A DNA stretch of 32,158 nt from NCBI RefSeq assembly GCF_001870465.1, contig NZ_MDGK01000034.1:51043-83200 (forward strand). The letters are read 5' to 3'. Position 1 is the stretch's first letter. The number at the start of each line of letters is the position of its first letter. Positions 8,329 to 15,475 of this stretch are shown in pieces. The notes under the pieces were generated by a model. That model made no database searches, was not told the DNA's origin, and saw only the letters and a program-made list of their open reading frames with translations. The stretch is from Pseudomonas extremorientalis (GTDB taxonomy: Bacteria > Pseudomonadota > Gammaproteobacteria > Pseudomonadales > Pseudomonadaceae). The position numbers and the translations under genes were made by a program.

Positions 8329-8676
8329 ATGAAACGCCAAATCTTGCTTAGCCTCGCTTTCTCGGTACTCGCTGCCAATGCTTTTGCCCACCCGGTCGTG
8401 GCTGAAGGCGGTTCGGATCGCCTGATTGAAAGCCGCGTCGCCGAGGGTGGTGCCGACCGCCTGCAAGGCAACCGTGTTGCCGAAGGTGGTTCGGACCGCC
8501 TGCTGGAACGCCGTGTCGCCGAAGGTGGCGCTGATCGCCTGCAGGAACGTGGCCTGGCCGAAGGCGGTGCTGATCGTCTGCAGGAACGTGGCCTGGCCGA
8601 AGGCGGTGCTGATCGTCTTCAGGAACGTGGTCTTGCCGAAGGCGGTGCTGATCGCCTGCAAGGCAACAACGCATAA
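8329..8676 (+). CDS. Small exported protein of seven 13-residue repeats
   Basis: This 115-residue protein has a clear Sec signal peptide (residues 1-20, ending ANAFA before HPVV). The rest is seven tandem 13-residue units with consensus [V/L]AEGG[A/S]DRLQER[G/R], at 24-36, 37-49, 50-62, 63-75, 76-88, 89-101 and 102-115; the last unit ends in GNNA. No other domain, cysteine or membrane segment is present. The start at 8329 fits the signal peptide and a preceding CGGAGC RBS; an earlier in-frame ATG at 8263 would place non-hydrophobic residues before it. Similar short Pseudomonas proteins are, as I recall, sometimes labelled phage infection protein, without any function I can support. A strong terminator follows, so it is probably monocistronic. 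Confidence 0.75.
   Translation: MKRQILLSLAFSVLAANAFAHPVVAEGGSDRLIESRVAEGGADRLQGNRVAEGGSDRLLERRVAEGGADRLQERGLAEGGADRLQERGLAEGGADRLQERGLAEGGADRLQGNNA
8398..8673 (+). repeat. Seven tandem 39-bp coding repeats
   Basis: The DNA under the repeat protein is a direct 39-bp tandem array. The central units, around 8553-8670, are nearly identical in sequence (for example GCCGAAGGCGGTGCTGATCG recurs), while the first three have diverged. This pattern points to recent expansion at the 3' side. Confidence 0.85.
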
Positions 8677-8700
8677 TCCCGCGCTGTTTGCGGGAACCCC

Positions 8701-8728
8701 AAACCGGCCTGATCAGCCGGTTTTTTTT
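8701..8728 (+). terminator. Rho-independent terminator of the repeat-protein gene
   Basis: The stem AACCGGC / GCCGGTT with a CTGATCA loop is followed by eight T residues (8721-8728). It sits 24 nt after the stop codon at 8676. A smaller hairpin (CCCGC / GCGGG, 8678-8694) precedes it. Confidence 0.9.
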
Positions 8729-8880
8729 CGTCTGTGGGCGCTTGATGGACCTGATCGGCGCGACCACCAATTAGGCGACACCGACCCGTTAAGATCCAGG
8801 CCCTCAGTGCCGGGAAAAATACAACGTTATCCAAGGTCAGCCTTGGCGCATGCAAAACCGGTGGATAATTCGCCCGGACA

Positions 8881-8950
8881 TTAAAAATGCAATTAATTGA
8901 TATCTAATCAGTTTTATAATTTAACATTTTAATAATTAGGTTAGAACCAA
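8881..8950 (+). promoter_or_regulatory. AT-rich promoter region of the SsuD-like gene with sulfur-region motif
   Basis: A roughly 65-bp AT-rich patch stands out from the GC-rich surroundings. On the minus strand, 8944-8930 reads CTAACCTAATTATTA, matching 14 of 15 bases of the motif at 11062-11076. It lies about 107 nt upstream of the monooxygenase start. The remainder of the gap 8729-9050 shows no gene; a RBS-like AAGGA occurs just before 9051. Confidence 0.55.
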
Positions 8951-9050
8951 TCGGCATTTTACAGACCCCGCCCCTGCCCCTACTTTGGACGCGAATAACC
9001 GACCCCCTGCCCGGTGGAGGTGGTAATCACACCCAAGACAAGGACAGACC

Positions 9051-10133
9051 ATGAGCATCGAATTCATCGGCTACATTGGCGGCCATCACGCTTCCGAGAT
9101 CCATCCGCGCAGCGGCCCTACCCTGCAACCCGACTATGTCGAGAGCGTGGCCCGCGCCCACGAAGAGGCCGGTTTCGACCGTGCCCTGGTGGCCTTCCAC
9201 TCCAACAGCCCGGACAGCACGCTGATCGCCTCCCACGCCGCCAGCGTGACCACCAGGCTGCAATTTCTCATCGCCCATCGCCCCGGTTTCGCCCAGCCCA
9301 CACTGGCCGCGCGCCAATTCACCACCCTTGATGTATTCAACGGCGGGCGTACGGCGGTGCACATCATCACCGGCGGTGACGACCGCGAACTGCGCGCCGA
9401 TGGCAGCCATATCGGCAAGGACGAACGCTACGCCCGCACCGACGAATACCTGAGCGTGGTACGCCAGGAATGGACCAGCGAACAGCCCTTCGACTTCAAG
9501 GGCACCTACTATCAGGTCGAAGGTGCGCACTCCACGGTGAAGTCGCCGCAGCAGCCGCATATCCCGCTGTATTTCGGCGGCTCGTCCAAAGCCGCAATCG
9601 AAGTGGCGGGCAAGCATGCCGACGTGTATGCGCTGTGGGGCGAAACTTACGAGCAGGTGCGCGAGATCGTGACCCAGGTACGCGCCGAAGCAGCCAGGCA
9701 TGGGCGTACGATCCGTTTCAGCTTGTCGTTGCGGCCGATCCTCGCCGAGACCGAAGAGCTGGCATGGGCCCGGGCCGAGCGCATCCTGCAGCAGGCGACC
9801 GAGCTGGCCGAGAAAAACGGCTTTGTGCGGCGTGAACCGCCCAACGAAGGCTCGCGCCGCCTGCTCGCCGCGGCGGCTCAAGGTACCCGGCTGGATAAAC
9901 GCTTGTGGACCGGGATTGCCGGGTTGCTCGGTGCACAGGGCAATTCCACCTCGCTGGTGGGCACCGCTGAGCAGGTCGCGGAAGCCTTGGTGGATTACTA
10001 CGACCTGGGGATCACCACGTTCCTGATTCGCGGGTTCGACCCGCTCAATGATGCGATCGATTACGGCAAGCGCCTGATCCCCCTCACCCGCCAATTGATC
10101 GCAGAACGCGAACAGGCACAACAAGTAGCCTGA
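9051..10133 (+). CDS. LLM-class flavin-dependent monooxygenase, SsuD-like (alkanesulfonate type)
   Basis: This 360-residue protein is a TIM-barrel luciferase-like monooxygenase. Family features include the N-terminal EFIGYIGGHHASE, the segment LDVFNGGRTAVHIITGGDDRELRADG typical of SsuD-type enzymes, and GKDERYARTDEYL with IPLYFGGSSKAAIEVAGKHADVY. Such enzymes use reduced FMN and O2 to split the C-S bond of sulfonates, giving an aldehyde and sulfite. The exact substrate cannot be read here. No flavin reductase is encoded nearby. An RBS (AAGGA) precedes the ATG. The gene converges on the aldolase-like gene, with a REP hairpin between them. Confidence 0.85.
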   Translation: MSIEFIGYIGGHHASEIHPRSGPTLQPDYVESVARAHEEAGFDRALVAFHSNSPDSTLIASHAASVTTRLQFLIAHRPGFAQPTLAARQFTTLDVFNGGRTAVHIITGGDDRELRADGSHIGKDERYARTDEYLSVVRQEWTSEQPFDFKGTYYQVEGAHSTVKSPQQPHIPLYFGGSSKAAIEVAGKHADVYALWGETYEQVREIVTQVRAEAARHGRTIRFSLSLRPILAETEELAWARAERILQQATELAEKNGFVRREPPNEGSRRLLAAAAQGTRLDKRLWTGIAGLLGAQGNSTSLVGTAEQVAEALVDYYDLGITTFLIRGFDPLNDAIDYGKRLIPLTRQLIAEREQAQQVA

Positions 10134-10150
10134 GAAAAACGCAAAACCAA

Positions 10151-10177
10151 TGTGGGAGGGGCTTGCCCTCTCCCACA
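10151..10177. repeat. REP palindrome between two converging genes
   Basis: TGTGGGAGGGGC and GCCCTCTCCCACA form a near-perfect hairpin with a TT loop and one bulged base. It occupies the 50-nt gap between converging stop codons (10133 and 10184) and may act as a two-way terminator. Confidence 0.85.
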
Positions 10178-10183
10178 TCAAGA

Positions 10184-10981
10184 TCAGTTTTTGTAGTCGG
10201 TATCGCTACGCTCCAACTGACGGACCAGCGCATTCCAATGCCGCGCCACGCCCGGACCTTCGCCGCTGGCGTGCGCCTTGGCCTGTTGCTCGACTTTGCC
10301 CACCACTTCCTGCGGCGGGAAGATCAACTCCGCATTCCCCGCTGCCTGGGCTGCAATCTGGATATTGCAGGCCCGCTCCAGTTGCTGCAGTTGCTGAAAC
10401 GCATGCTCTACGCTGACGCCCGCGGTCAACAACCCATGATTGCGCAGGATCATCACACTTTTGTCGCCCAGGTCAGCGACCAACCGCTCGCGCTCGTCAA
10501 GGTCGAGGGCAATCCCTTCATAACCGTGATAGGCCACGCGCCCGGAAAAACCGATGGAGTGCTGGGAGATCGGCAGCAAGCCGTCTTTTTGCGCCGATAC
10601 CGCAATGCCGTCGCGGGTGTGGGTGTGCAGCACGGCTTGCAGGTCGTGACGCGCGCCATGGATGGCGCTGTGGATCACATAGCCGGCGTAGTTGATGCCC
10701 AGGCCCGTCGGGTCATCCACGATAGTGCCGTCGAGGTCGACCTTGACCAGGTTGGACGCGCTGATTTCATCGAACAGCAGCCCAAAGGCATTGATCAGGA
10801 AATGCTCCTCCGGGCCCGGCACGCGGGCGGAGAAGTGGGTATAGATGTGGTCGGTCCACTTGTATAAGGCGGCCAGACGATAGGCGGCGGCCAGCTTGAC
10901 GCGCACTTCCCATTCTTCTGGCGTGACGCGTTGTCGGACGGTGTTGCTGGAAACGCTGGAAATCGAGGTGACGCTGCTCAT
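10184..10981 (-). CDS. Class II aldolase/adducin family protein
   Basis: This 265-residue protein has the fold signature of class II aldolases and epimerases (FucA/AraD type). It carries the metal-binding pair LHTHTRD (His119, His121) and a third candidate ligand His182 in LRNHGLLTAG. The N-terminus has an extra Ser/Val-rich stretch before the domain starts at about residue 20. Family members cut or epimerise phosphorylated or hydroxy acids; many of this length are of unknown substrate. It lies in the organosulfur region, and its promoter carries the shared 15-mer at 11062-11076, so a role in degrading a sulfur-containing carbon skeleton is possible but unproven. Confidence 0.85.
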   Translation of the reverse strand: MSSVTSISSVSSNTVRQRVTPEEWEVRVKLAAAYRLAALYKWTDHIYTHFSARVPGPEEHFLINAFGLLFDEISASNLVKVDLDGTIVDDPTGLGINYAGYVIHSAIHGARHDLQAVLHTHTRDGIAVSAQKDGLLPISQHSIGFSGRVAYHGYEGIALDLDERERLVADLGDKSVMILRNHGLLTAGVSVEHAFQQLQQLERACNIQIAAQAAGNAELIFPPQEVVGKVEQQAKAHASGEGPGVARHWNALVRQLERSDTDYKN

Positions 10982-10991
10982 GGCAAAACTT

Positions 10992-11017
10992 CCTGGATGG
11001 CCTTAAGGACTTCCAGG
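10992..11017 (-). promoter_or_regulatory. Leader hairpin overlapping the aldolase-like gene's RBS
   Basis: On the transcript, CCUGGA pairs with UCCAGG. The second arm runs into the likely Shine-Dalgarno AGGAAG just before the start at 10981, and the loop contains the palindrome CCUUAAGG. The stem is only 6 bp, so the sequestration effect is tentative. Confidence 0.3.
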
Positions 11018-11040
11018 CAAGCCTAGGGGATGCAAAAAAA

Positions 11041-11076
11041 TAATAAAAAGCACATTTTAATCTAAGCTAATTATTA
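11041..11076 (-). promoter_or_regulatory. AT-rich promoter with sulfur-region 15-mer upstream of the aldolase-like gene
   Basis: Positions 11062-11076 read CTAAGCTAATTATTA. A loosely inverted partner TAATAAAAAGC lies at 11041-11051. The site is about 81 nt upstream of the aldolase-like start and just past the end of the LysR gene. The same 15-mer appears at 8930-8944 and, with two changes, at 12125-12139. Confidence 0.6.
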
Positions 11077-11088
11077 TTTTTTTTCATA

Positions 11089-11994
11089 TCATGCAGCCTC
11101 CTTGATCTTGTGCAACGAGGCAGCGACCAGCTTGCCAAACGCATCCACCGGCCCCTGCAGGTTGCCCAGGAAATGCGGATAGATCAGCCACAGATCCATC
11201 ACCGGCTTGAAGTCCTTGAGCGGCATCACCGCCAGGTGTTCGCGATGGGCGCTGCGCTCCAGCAACGGTCGCGGCACCAACCCCAGGCCCAGGCCGTCCG
11301 CAACCAGGCCCAATTGCAGCTCGGTGCCGAAGGTTTCCAGGTTGACCCGCAACGCCAGGCCCTGGTCAGACAAGGTGCGCTGCAGACCGGCGCGGAAGCC
11401 GCAACCATCCGGGTTGAGAACCCAGCCGTTCTGGTACACATCCGCCAGCTTGCACGGTTTCTTCGGCAACTGCGCCTTGGCGCACACCACCACCAGTTCC
11501 ATCTTGCCGATGGACTCGCCGACGATGTTGTCCGGGAAAATCTTGCCCGCCGGGAACAACGCCGCCGCCGCATCCAGCTCGCCGCGCTCGATCTTGCCCA
11601 CCAGTTGGCTGCCCCACCCCGTAGCGACCTGGGCACGCAGGTCGGGGTATTCGGTGCGCAGGTGCTTGAGGGCATCCAGCAGCACCACGTCGCCGATGGT
11701 CTGCGGCACGCCCAGGCGCAACAGGCCAGTGGGGGGTGCATCGGTGGCCACCAGTTCGCGCAGCGCGTCCATCTCGCGCAGGATCAACCGGCACTGCTCG
11801 TAGACGCGGGTGCCGATCAACGTGGGCTTGAGGGGCTTGGTGTTGCGGTCGAACAACTCCACCCCCAATGCCTGCTCGAAGTTCTGCACGCGACGGGTAA
11901 TGGCCGGCTGGGTCAGTTGCAACGACTCGGCGGCGTGGCTGATGGACTGGCAACGAATCACTTCGACAAAGGCATCGATATCGTCAATTTTCAT
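11089..11994 (-). CDS. LysR-family regulator of the organosulfur region
   Basis: This is a 301-residue LysR-type regulator. The HTH lies at about 1-60: MKIDDIDAFVEVIRCQSISH, then LQLTQPAITRRVQNFEQALG. The effector domain follows. The start at 11994 gives the normal LysR N-terminus; an upstream ATG at 12039 would add 15 atypical residues. It is divergent from the thiol dioxygenase gene. From memory the same arrangement (LysR beside thiol dioxygenase and rhodanese) occurs at PA2601-PA2603 of P. aeruginosa. It is the natural candidate to bind the 15-mer found at three promoters here. The inducer may be a sulfur metabolite, which is inference. Confidence 0.85.
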   Translation of the reverse strand: MKIDDIDAFVEVIRCQSISHAAESLQLTQPAITRRVQNFEQALGVELFDRNTKPLKPTLIGTRVYEQCRLILREMDALRELVATDAPPTGLLRLGVPQTIGDVVLLDALKHLRTEYPDLRAQVATGWGSQLVGKIERGELDAAAALFPAGKIFPDNIVGESIGKMELVVVCAKAQLPKKPCKLADVYQNGWVLNPDGCGFRAGLQRTLSDQGLALRVNLETFGTELQLGLVADGLGLGLVPRPLLERSAHREHLAVMPLKDFKPVMDLWLIYPHFLGNLQGPVDAFGKLVAASLHKIKEAA

Positions 11995-12124
11995 TTGGGC
12001 CGCACATAGAGAACAGTCATTAAGATGTGTGCGAAGCATAGTTGCAGGAAAGCTGCCTGGATAGCCCGCGCTGTGATCGATAACGTCTAACGCTATTCAG
12101 ACCAGTTCTAAATTACCTTCAGCT

Positions 12125-12175
12125 ATAAGCTAATCATTAAAAAATAGCATATTAACTATAAACATTATGCTTAGA
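12125..12175. promoter_or_regulatory. Divergent LysR/thiol-dioxygenase control region with inverted 15-mer
   Basis: ATAAGCTAATCATTA (12125-12139) faces an imperfect inverted copy, read on the minus strand as TCTAAGCATAATGT (12175-12162). The intervening sequence is AT-rich. The pair ends 37 nt before the dioxygenase start at 12212, a typical place for a LysR-type activator site. It lies 131 nt or more from the LysR start. Confidence 0.6.
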
Positions 12176-12211
12176 TAAGCCCATCACCACCGACCGCACG
12201 ATGGAACTGTC

Positions 12212-12823
12212 ATGACCCAGGCCCGACACCCCGAGAGACTCAGAGCCTTCATAGGCGCCCTGGCGGAATTGATCGACGGTAATCCACGCGAAGGCGACCT
12301 GCTGCACCGTGGCGGCAAGCTGCTGGCGCAACTGGTCAGCCACGACGACTGGCTTCCCGACGAATTCGCCCAACCCGATCCCGAGCGCTACCAGCAATTC
12401 CTGCTGCATGCCGATTCACGCCAGCGTTTCAGTGTCGTCAGCTTTGTGTGGGGGCCGGGGCAAAGCACACCGATCCATGACCACCGGGTATGGGGCCTGA
12501 TTGGCATGCTGCGCGGCTCAGAGTTTTCCCAAGGGTTTGAACGCGCCCCTGACGGCAGCCTGGTGGCTGAAGGCAAGCCGATACGGCTGGTGCCGGGCCA
12601 GGTTGAAGCGGTGTCGCCCAAGGTCGGCGACATCCACCAGGTGAGCAACGCCCATAGCGACCAGGTGTCCATCAGTATCCATGTGTACGGCGCCAATATC
12701 GGTGCGGTGCGCCGCGCGGTGTACCAGCCCGACGGCAGCGAGAAACTGTTTATCTCCGGTTATTCCAACGCCTTTCTCCCGAATATCTGGGATTTGTCCA
12801 AAGAAAAGAGCCCTGCCCTATGA
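12212..12823 (+). CDS. Thiol dioxygenase of the cysteine dioxygenase family, 3-mercaptopropionate dioxygenase type
   Basis: This is a 203-residue cupin. It shows the three iron ligands of the characterised P. aeruginosa 3-mercaptopropionate dioxygenase at the same numbers: His89 and His91 in PIHDHRVWG, and His142 in GDIHQVSN. It also has the Ser155-His157-Tyr159 triad (SISIHVYG) and Arg168. The mammalian Cys-Tyr cofactor cysteine is absent. The enzyme oxidises 3-mercaptopropionate (and more slowly cysteine) to the sulfinate with O2, in the cytoplasm. Its stop overlaps the rhodanese start (ATGA at 12820), indicating translational coupling. It is divergent from a LysR gene. The close match to PA2602 is from memory. 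Confidence 0.9.
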   Translation: MTQARHPERLRAFIGALAELIDGNPREGDLLHRGGKLLAQLVSHDDWLPDEFAQPDPERYQQFLLHADSRQRFSVVSFVWGPGQSTPIHDHRVWGLIGMLRGSEFSQGFERAPDGSLVAEGKPIRLVPGQVEAVSPKVGDIHQVSNAHSDQVSISIHVYGANIGAVRRAVYQPDGSEKLFISGYSNAFLPNIWDLSKEKSPAL

Positions 12824-14403
12824 CCACCCTCTCCACCCGCAGCTTTGCGCGGATTCGCCAAGCCCTGTTGGACCAAGAAGAAGTCGCCCTGATCGATGTG
12901 CGCGAAGAAGCGCCGTTCGCCGAATCCCATCCACTGTTTGCCGCGAACATCCCGCTGTCCAAGCTGGAACTGGAGGTGTATGCGCGCATTCCGCGGCGCG
13001 ATACCCAGGTCACCGTGTATGACAATGGTGAAGGCCTGGCTGCCCGCGCTGCCGAACGCCTGGTTGCCTTGGGCTACACCCAGGTCAGTTTGCTTGAAGG
13101 AGGCCTGGACGGTTGGCGCAAGGCCGGTGGCGAGCTGTTCATCGACGTCAACGTACCGAGCAAGGCGTTCGGCGAACTGGTGGAAAGCGAACGCCATACG
13201 CCGTCCCTGGCCGCTGAAGAGGTGCAGGCGCTGCTCGACAGCCAGGCCGACGTAGTGGTGCTCGACGCCCGGCGTTTCGACGAATACCAGACCATGAGCA
13301 TTCCCACCGGCATCAGCGTGCCGGGGGCCGAACTGGTGTTGCGCGCCCGCGAACTGGCGCCGGACCCGGCCACCCGCATCATCGTCAACTGCGCCGGGCG
13401 TACCCGCAGCATTATCGGCACTCAGTCGCTGATCAATGCCGGCGTGGCCAACCCGGTGTCGGCCCTGCGCAACGGCACCATCGGCTGGACCCTGGCCGGG
13501 CAGAAGCTTGCCCATGGCCAATCTCGACGTTTTGCGCCGACCAGCGAGGAGCATCGCCTGGCCGCCGCCATCGATGCACGCCGCGTGGCCGACAAGGCCC
13601 GCGTTGGCCGTGCCACCCTGAGCGACCTGCGTACCTGGCAGCAGGACACCACACGCACCACCTACCTGTTCGATGTCCGCACCCCGGAAGAATTCGAAGC
13701 CGGCCACCTGCCAGGCGCGCGCTCCACACCGGGCGGGCAACTGGTGCAGGAAACCGATCACGTTGCCAGCGTGCGCGGTGCGCGGCTGGTGCTGGCGGAT
13801 GACGACGGCGTACGCGCAAACATGTCTGCGTCCTGGCTGGCCCAACTGGGCTGGGAAGTGCATGTGCTGGATGACCTGCAAGCGGAGCACTTCAGCGAGC
13901 AAGGTACCTGGGTCGCGCCGGTGCCGGCGCCGCCCCAGGCCGAACCGATCAGCCCCTCTACCCTCGCCGACTGGCTGGCCCATGGCGACACGGCGGTACT
14001 GGATTTCACCGCCAGCGCCAACTACGTGAAGCGCCATATCCCCGGAGCCTGGTGGGTACTGCGTGCGCAACTGCCCCAGGCCCTGGCCAAGGTGCCCGCC
14101 GCCCAGCGCTACGTGCTGACCTGCGGCAGCAGCCAACTGGCGCGCCTGGCGGTGGCTGAAGTCGAGGCCCTTACCGGCAAGCCAGTGTTCCTGCTGCAGG
14201 ACGGCACCGCCGGCTGGATCAACGCGCAACTGCCGCTGGAAGAAGGCGAAACCCACTTGGCCTCGCCGCGTATCGACCGCTACCGCCGCCCGTACGAAGG
14301 CACCGACAACCCCAGGGAAGCCATGCAGGCCTATCTTGACTGGGAATTCGGCCTCGTCGACCAGTTGGCGCGCGACGGCACCCACGGTTTCCATGTGATC
14401 TGA
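12820..14403 (+). CDS. Four-domain rhodanese-like sulfurtransferase
   Basis: The 527-residue protein contains four consecutive rhodanese modules, roughly 1-110, 125-235, 265-360 and 375-480. Active-site cysteines are seen in modules 2 (NCAGRTRS, Cys191) and 4 (TCGSSQLA, Cys435). Modules 1 and 3 have Asp at the equivalent position (YDNGEGLA at about 68, ADDDGVRA at about 328), so they are probably structural. Sulfurtransferases move sulfane sulfur from thiosulfate or persulfides to thiol or cyanide acceptors. Overlap with the thiol dioxygenase stop suggests linked use of a sulfinate or persulfide. From memory it matches PA2603 (thiosulfate sulfurtransferase) in position and size. Confidence 0.88.
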   Translation: MTTLSTRSFARIRQALLDQEEVALIDVREEAPFAESHPLFAANIPLSKLELEVYARIPRRDTQVTVYDNGEGLAARAAERLVALGYTQVSLLEGGLDGWRKAGGELFIDVNVPSKAFGELVESERHTPSLAAEEVQALLDSQADVVVLDARRFDEYQTMSIPTGISVPGAELVLRARELAPDPATRIIVNCAGRTRSIIGTQSLINAGVANPVSALRNGTIGWTLAGQKLAHGQSRRFAPTSEEHRLAAAIDARRVADKARVGRATLSDLRTWQQDTTRTTYLFDVRTPEEFEAGHLPGARSTPGGQLVQETDHVASVRGARLVLADDDGVRANMSASWLAQLGWEVHVLDDLQAEHFSEQGTWVAPVPAPPQAEPISPSTLADWLAHGDTAVLDFTASANYVKRHIPGAWWVLRAQLPQALAKVPAAQRYVLTCGSSQLARLAVAEVEALTGKPVFLLQDGTAGWINAQLPLEEGETHLASPRIDRYRRPYEGTDNPREAMQAYLDWEFGLVDQLARDGTHGFHVI

Positions 14404-14437
14404 CCCACCCCGTACATGTAATGGAATCCGACCCCTT

Positions 14438-14480
14438 CTCCAGGCGGAGGTATCCCTTGAAACACCACAAACGCCTGGAG
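14438..14480 (+). promoter_or_regulatory. Hairpin sequestering the RBS of the binding-protein gene, with possible leader ORF
   Basis: CTCCAGGCG (14438-14446) and CGCCTGGAG (14472-14480) are perfect 9-bp inverted repeats with a 25-nt loop. The only Shine-Dalgarno for the gene at 14489 (GGAG, 14477-14480) lies in the 3' arm. The junction of 5' arm and loop holds a strong GGAGG (14446-14450), placed 6 nt before a TTG (14457). That TTG opens a 30-codon frame overlapping the gene's start, which could melt the hairpin when translated. Confidence 0.45.
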
Positions 14481-14488
14481 TTTGCCCC

Positions 14489-15463
14489 ATGCTCTACACC
14501 ACCCCTTTCAAACGCGTGCTCCTGGGCACCGCCCTCGCCCTTGGCCTGATCGGCAGCGCCGCTGCCGCTGACCTGCAACCGCTGCGGGTGGCCAACCAGA
14601 AATCGACGATCAAGGCGCTGCTGGAAGCCTCCGGCGAAACCCGGAACGTGCCTTACACAATCCAGTGGTCGGAATTCCCGTCTGCCTCACCGTTGGGCGA
14701 AGCACTCAACGCCGGTGCCGTGGACATCGGCGCCCTCGGTGATGCGCCGTACGTGTTCGCCCTCGGTGCCGGTGCATCTCTCAAGGTGGTCAGCATCATC
14801 CACTCCGAAGGGCGCAACACCACCGCCCTGGTCGTGCCCAAGGACTCACCGATCAAGACCGTTGCCGACCTCAAGGGCAAGAAGATCGTCACCGGGCGTG
14901 GTTCCATCGGCCATTACCTGGCGATCAAGGCCCTGGCCACCGCCGGCCTGACCACCCGGGACGTGCAGTTCATTTTCCTGCTGCCCAGCGAATCACGCCT
15001 GGTGCTGGATAACGGCACCGCCGACGCCTGGGCCACCTGGGACCCGTACACCACCGTAGTGACCTCGCAAAGCCAGGCACGCGTGCTGGTCAGTGGCAAT
15101 AAACTGCTGAGCAACCACCTGTACCTTGCCGCCACCAGCCAGGCCATCGCCGACAAGCGCCCGCAGCTCGACGACTTTGTCGCCCGCGTTGACCGCGCCT
15201 ATGCCTGGGCCAATACCCACCCCGATGAATACGCCGCCGCCCAGGCCAGGATCACCGGCCTGCCGCTGGACGTGCATGTGACGGTGGCCAAGGACACCCG
15301 CCTGAACCCGGTCACGATCGACGACGCAGTGATCAGCGGCCTGCAAGCGACCGCCGACACTTATCAACAGGAAGGCCTGCTGCTCAAGCACATCGACGTG
15401 TCGCAGGGCTTCGACAAGAGCTTCAACGCCAAGCGTGTCCCCTTCAACCAAGCCTCGCGCTAA
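14489..15463 (+). CDS. Periplasmic substrate-binding protein, sulfonate/SsuA type
   Basis: This 324-residue protein has a Sec signal peptide (about 1-27, ending GSAAAA before DLQPLRVANQ) and a periplasmic binding-protein fold of the nitrate/sulfonate/taurine class. Typical segments are GEALNAGAVDIGALGDAPYVFALGAG, LKGKKIVTGRGSIGHYL and DAWATWDPYT. It should capture an aliphatic sulfonate or sulfate ester for an ABC importer. No permease or ATPase gene is present in the window, so it is an orphan that must share another transporter, or that transporter lies elsewhere. It is followed after 12 nt by the DszA-like monooxygenase, with AAGGAG as RBS. Confidence 0.87.
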   Translation: MLYTTPFKRVLLGTALALGLIGSAAAADLQPLRVANQKSTIKALLEASGETRNVPYTIQWSEFPSASPLGEALNAGAVDIGALGDAPYVFALGAGASLKVVSIIHSEGRNTTALVVPKDSPIKTVADLKGKKIVTGRGSIGHYLAIKALATAGLTTRDVQFIFLLPSESRLVLDNGTADAWATWDPYTTVVTSQSQARVLVSGNKLLSNHLYLAATSQAIADKRPQLDDFVARVDRAYAWANTHPDEYAAAQARITGLPLDVHVTVAKDTRLNPVTIDDAVISGLQATADTYQQEGLLLKHIDVSQGFDKSFNAKRVPFNQASR

Positions 15464-15475
15464 AAGGAGCAGCAC

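Noticed and set aside
8398..8673. Regular 39-bp repeats considered as a CRISPR array
   Set aside because: The units are contiguous with no spacers, in frame, and encode a protein repeat after a signal peptide.
12760..14490. 576-codon minus-strand open frame over the rhodanese gene
   Set aside because: It is antisense to a gene with four recognisable rhodanese modules; the composition is typical of shadow frames.
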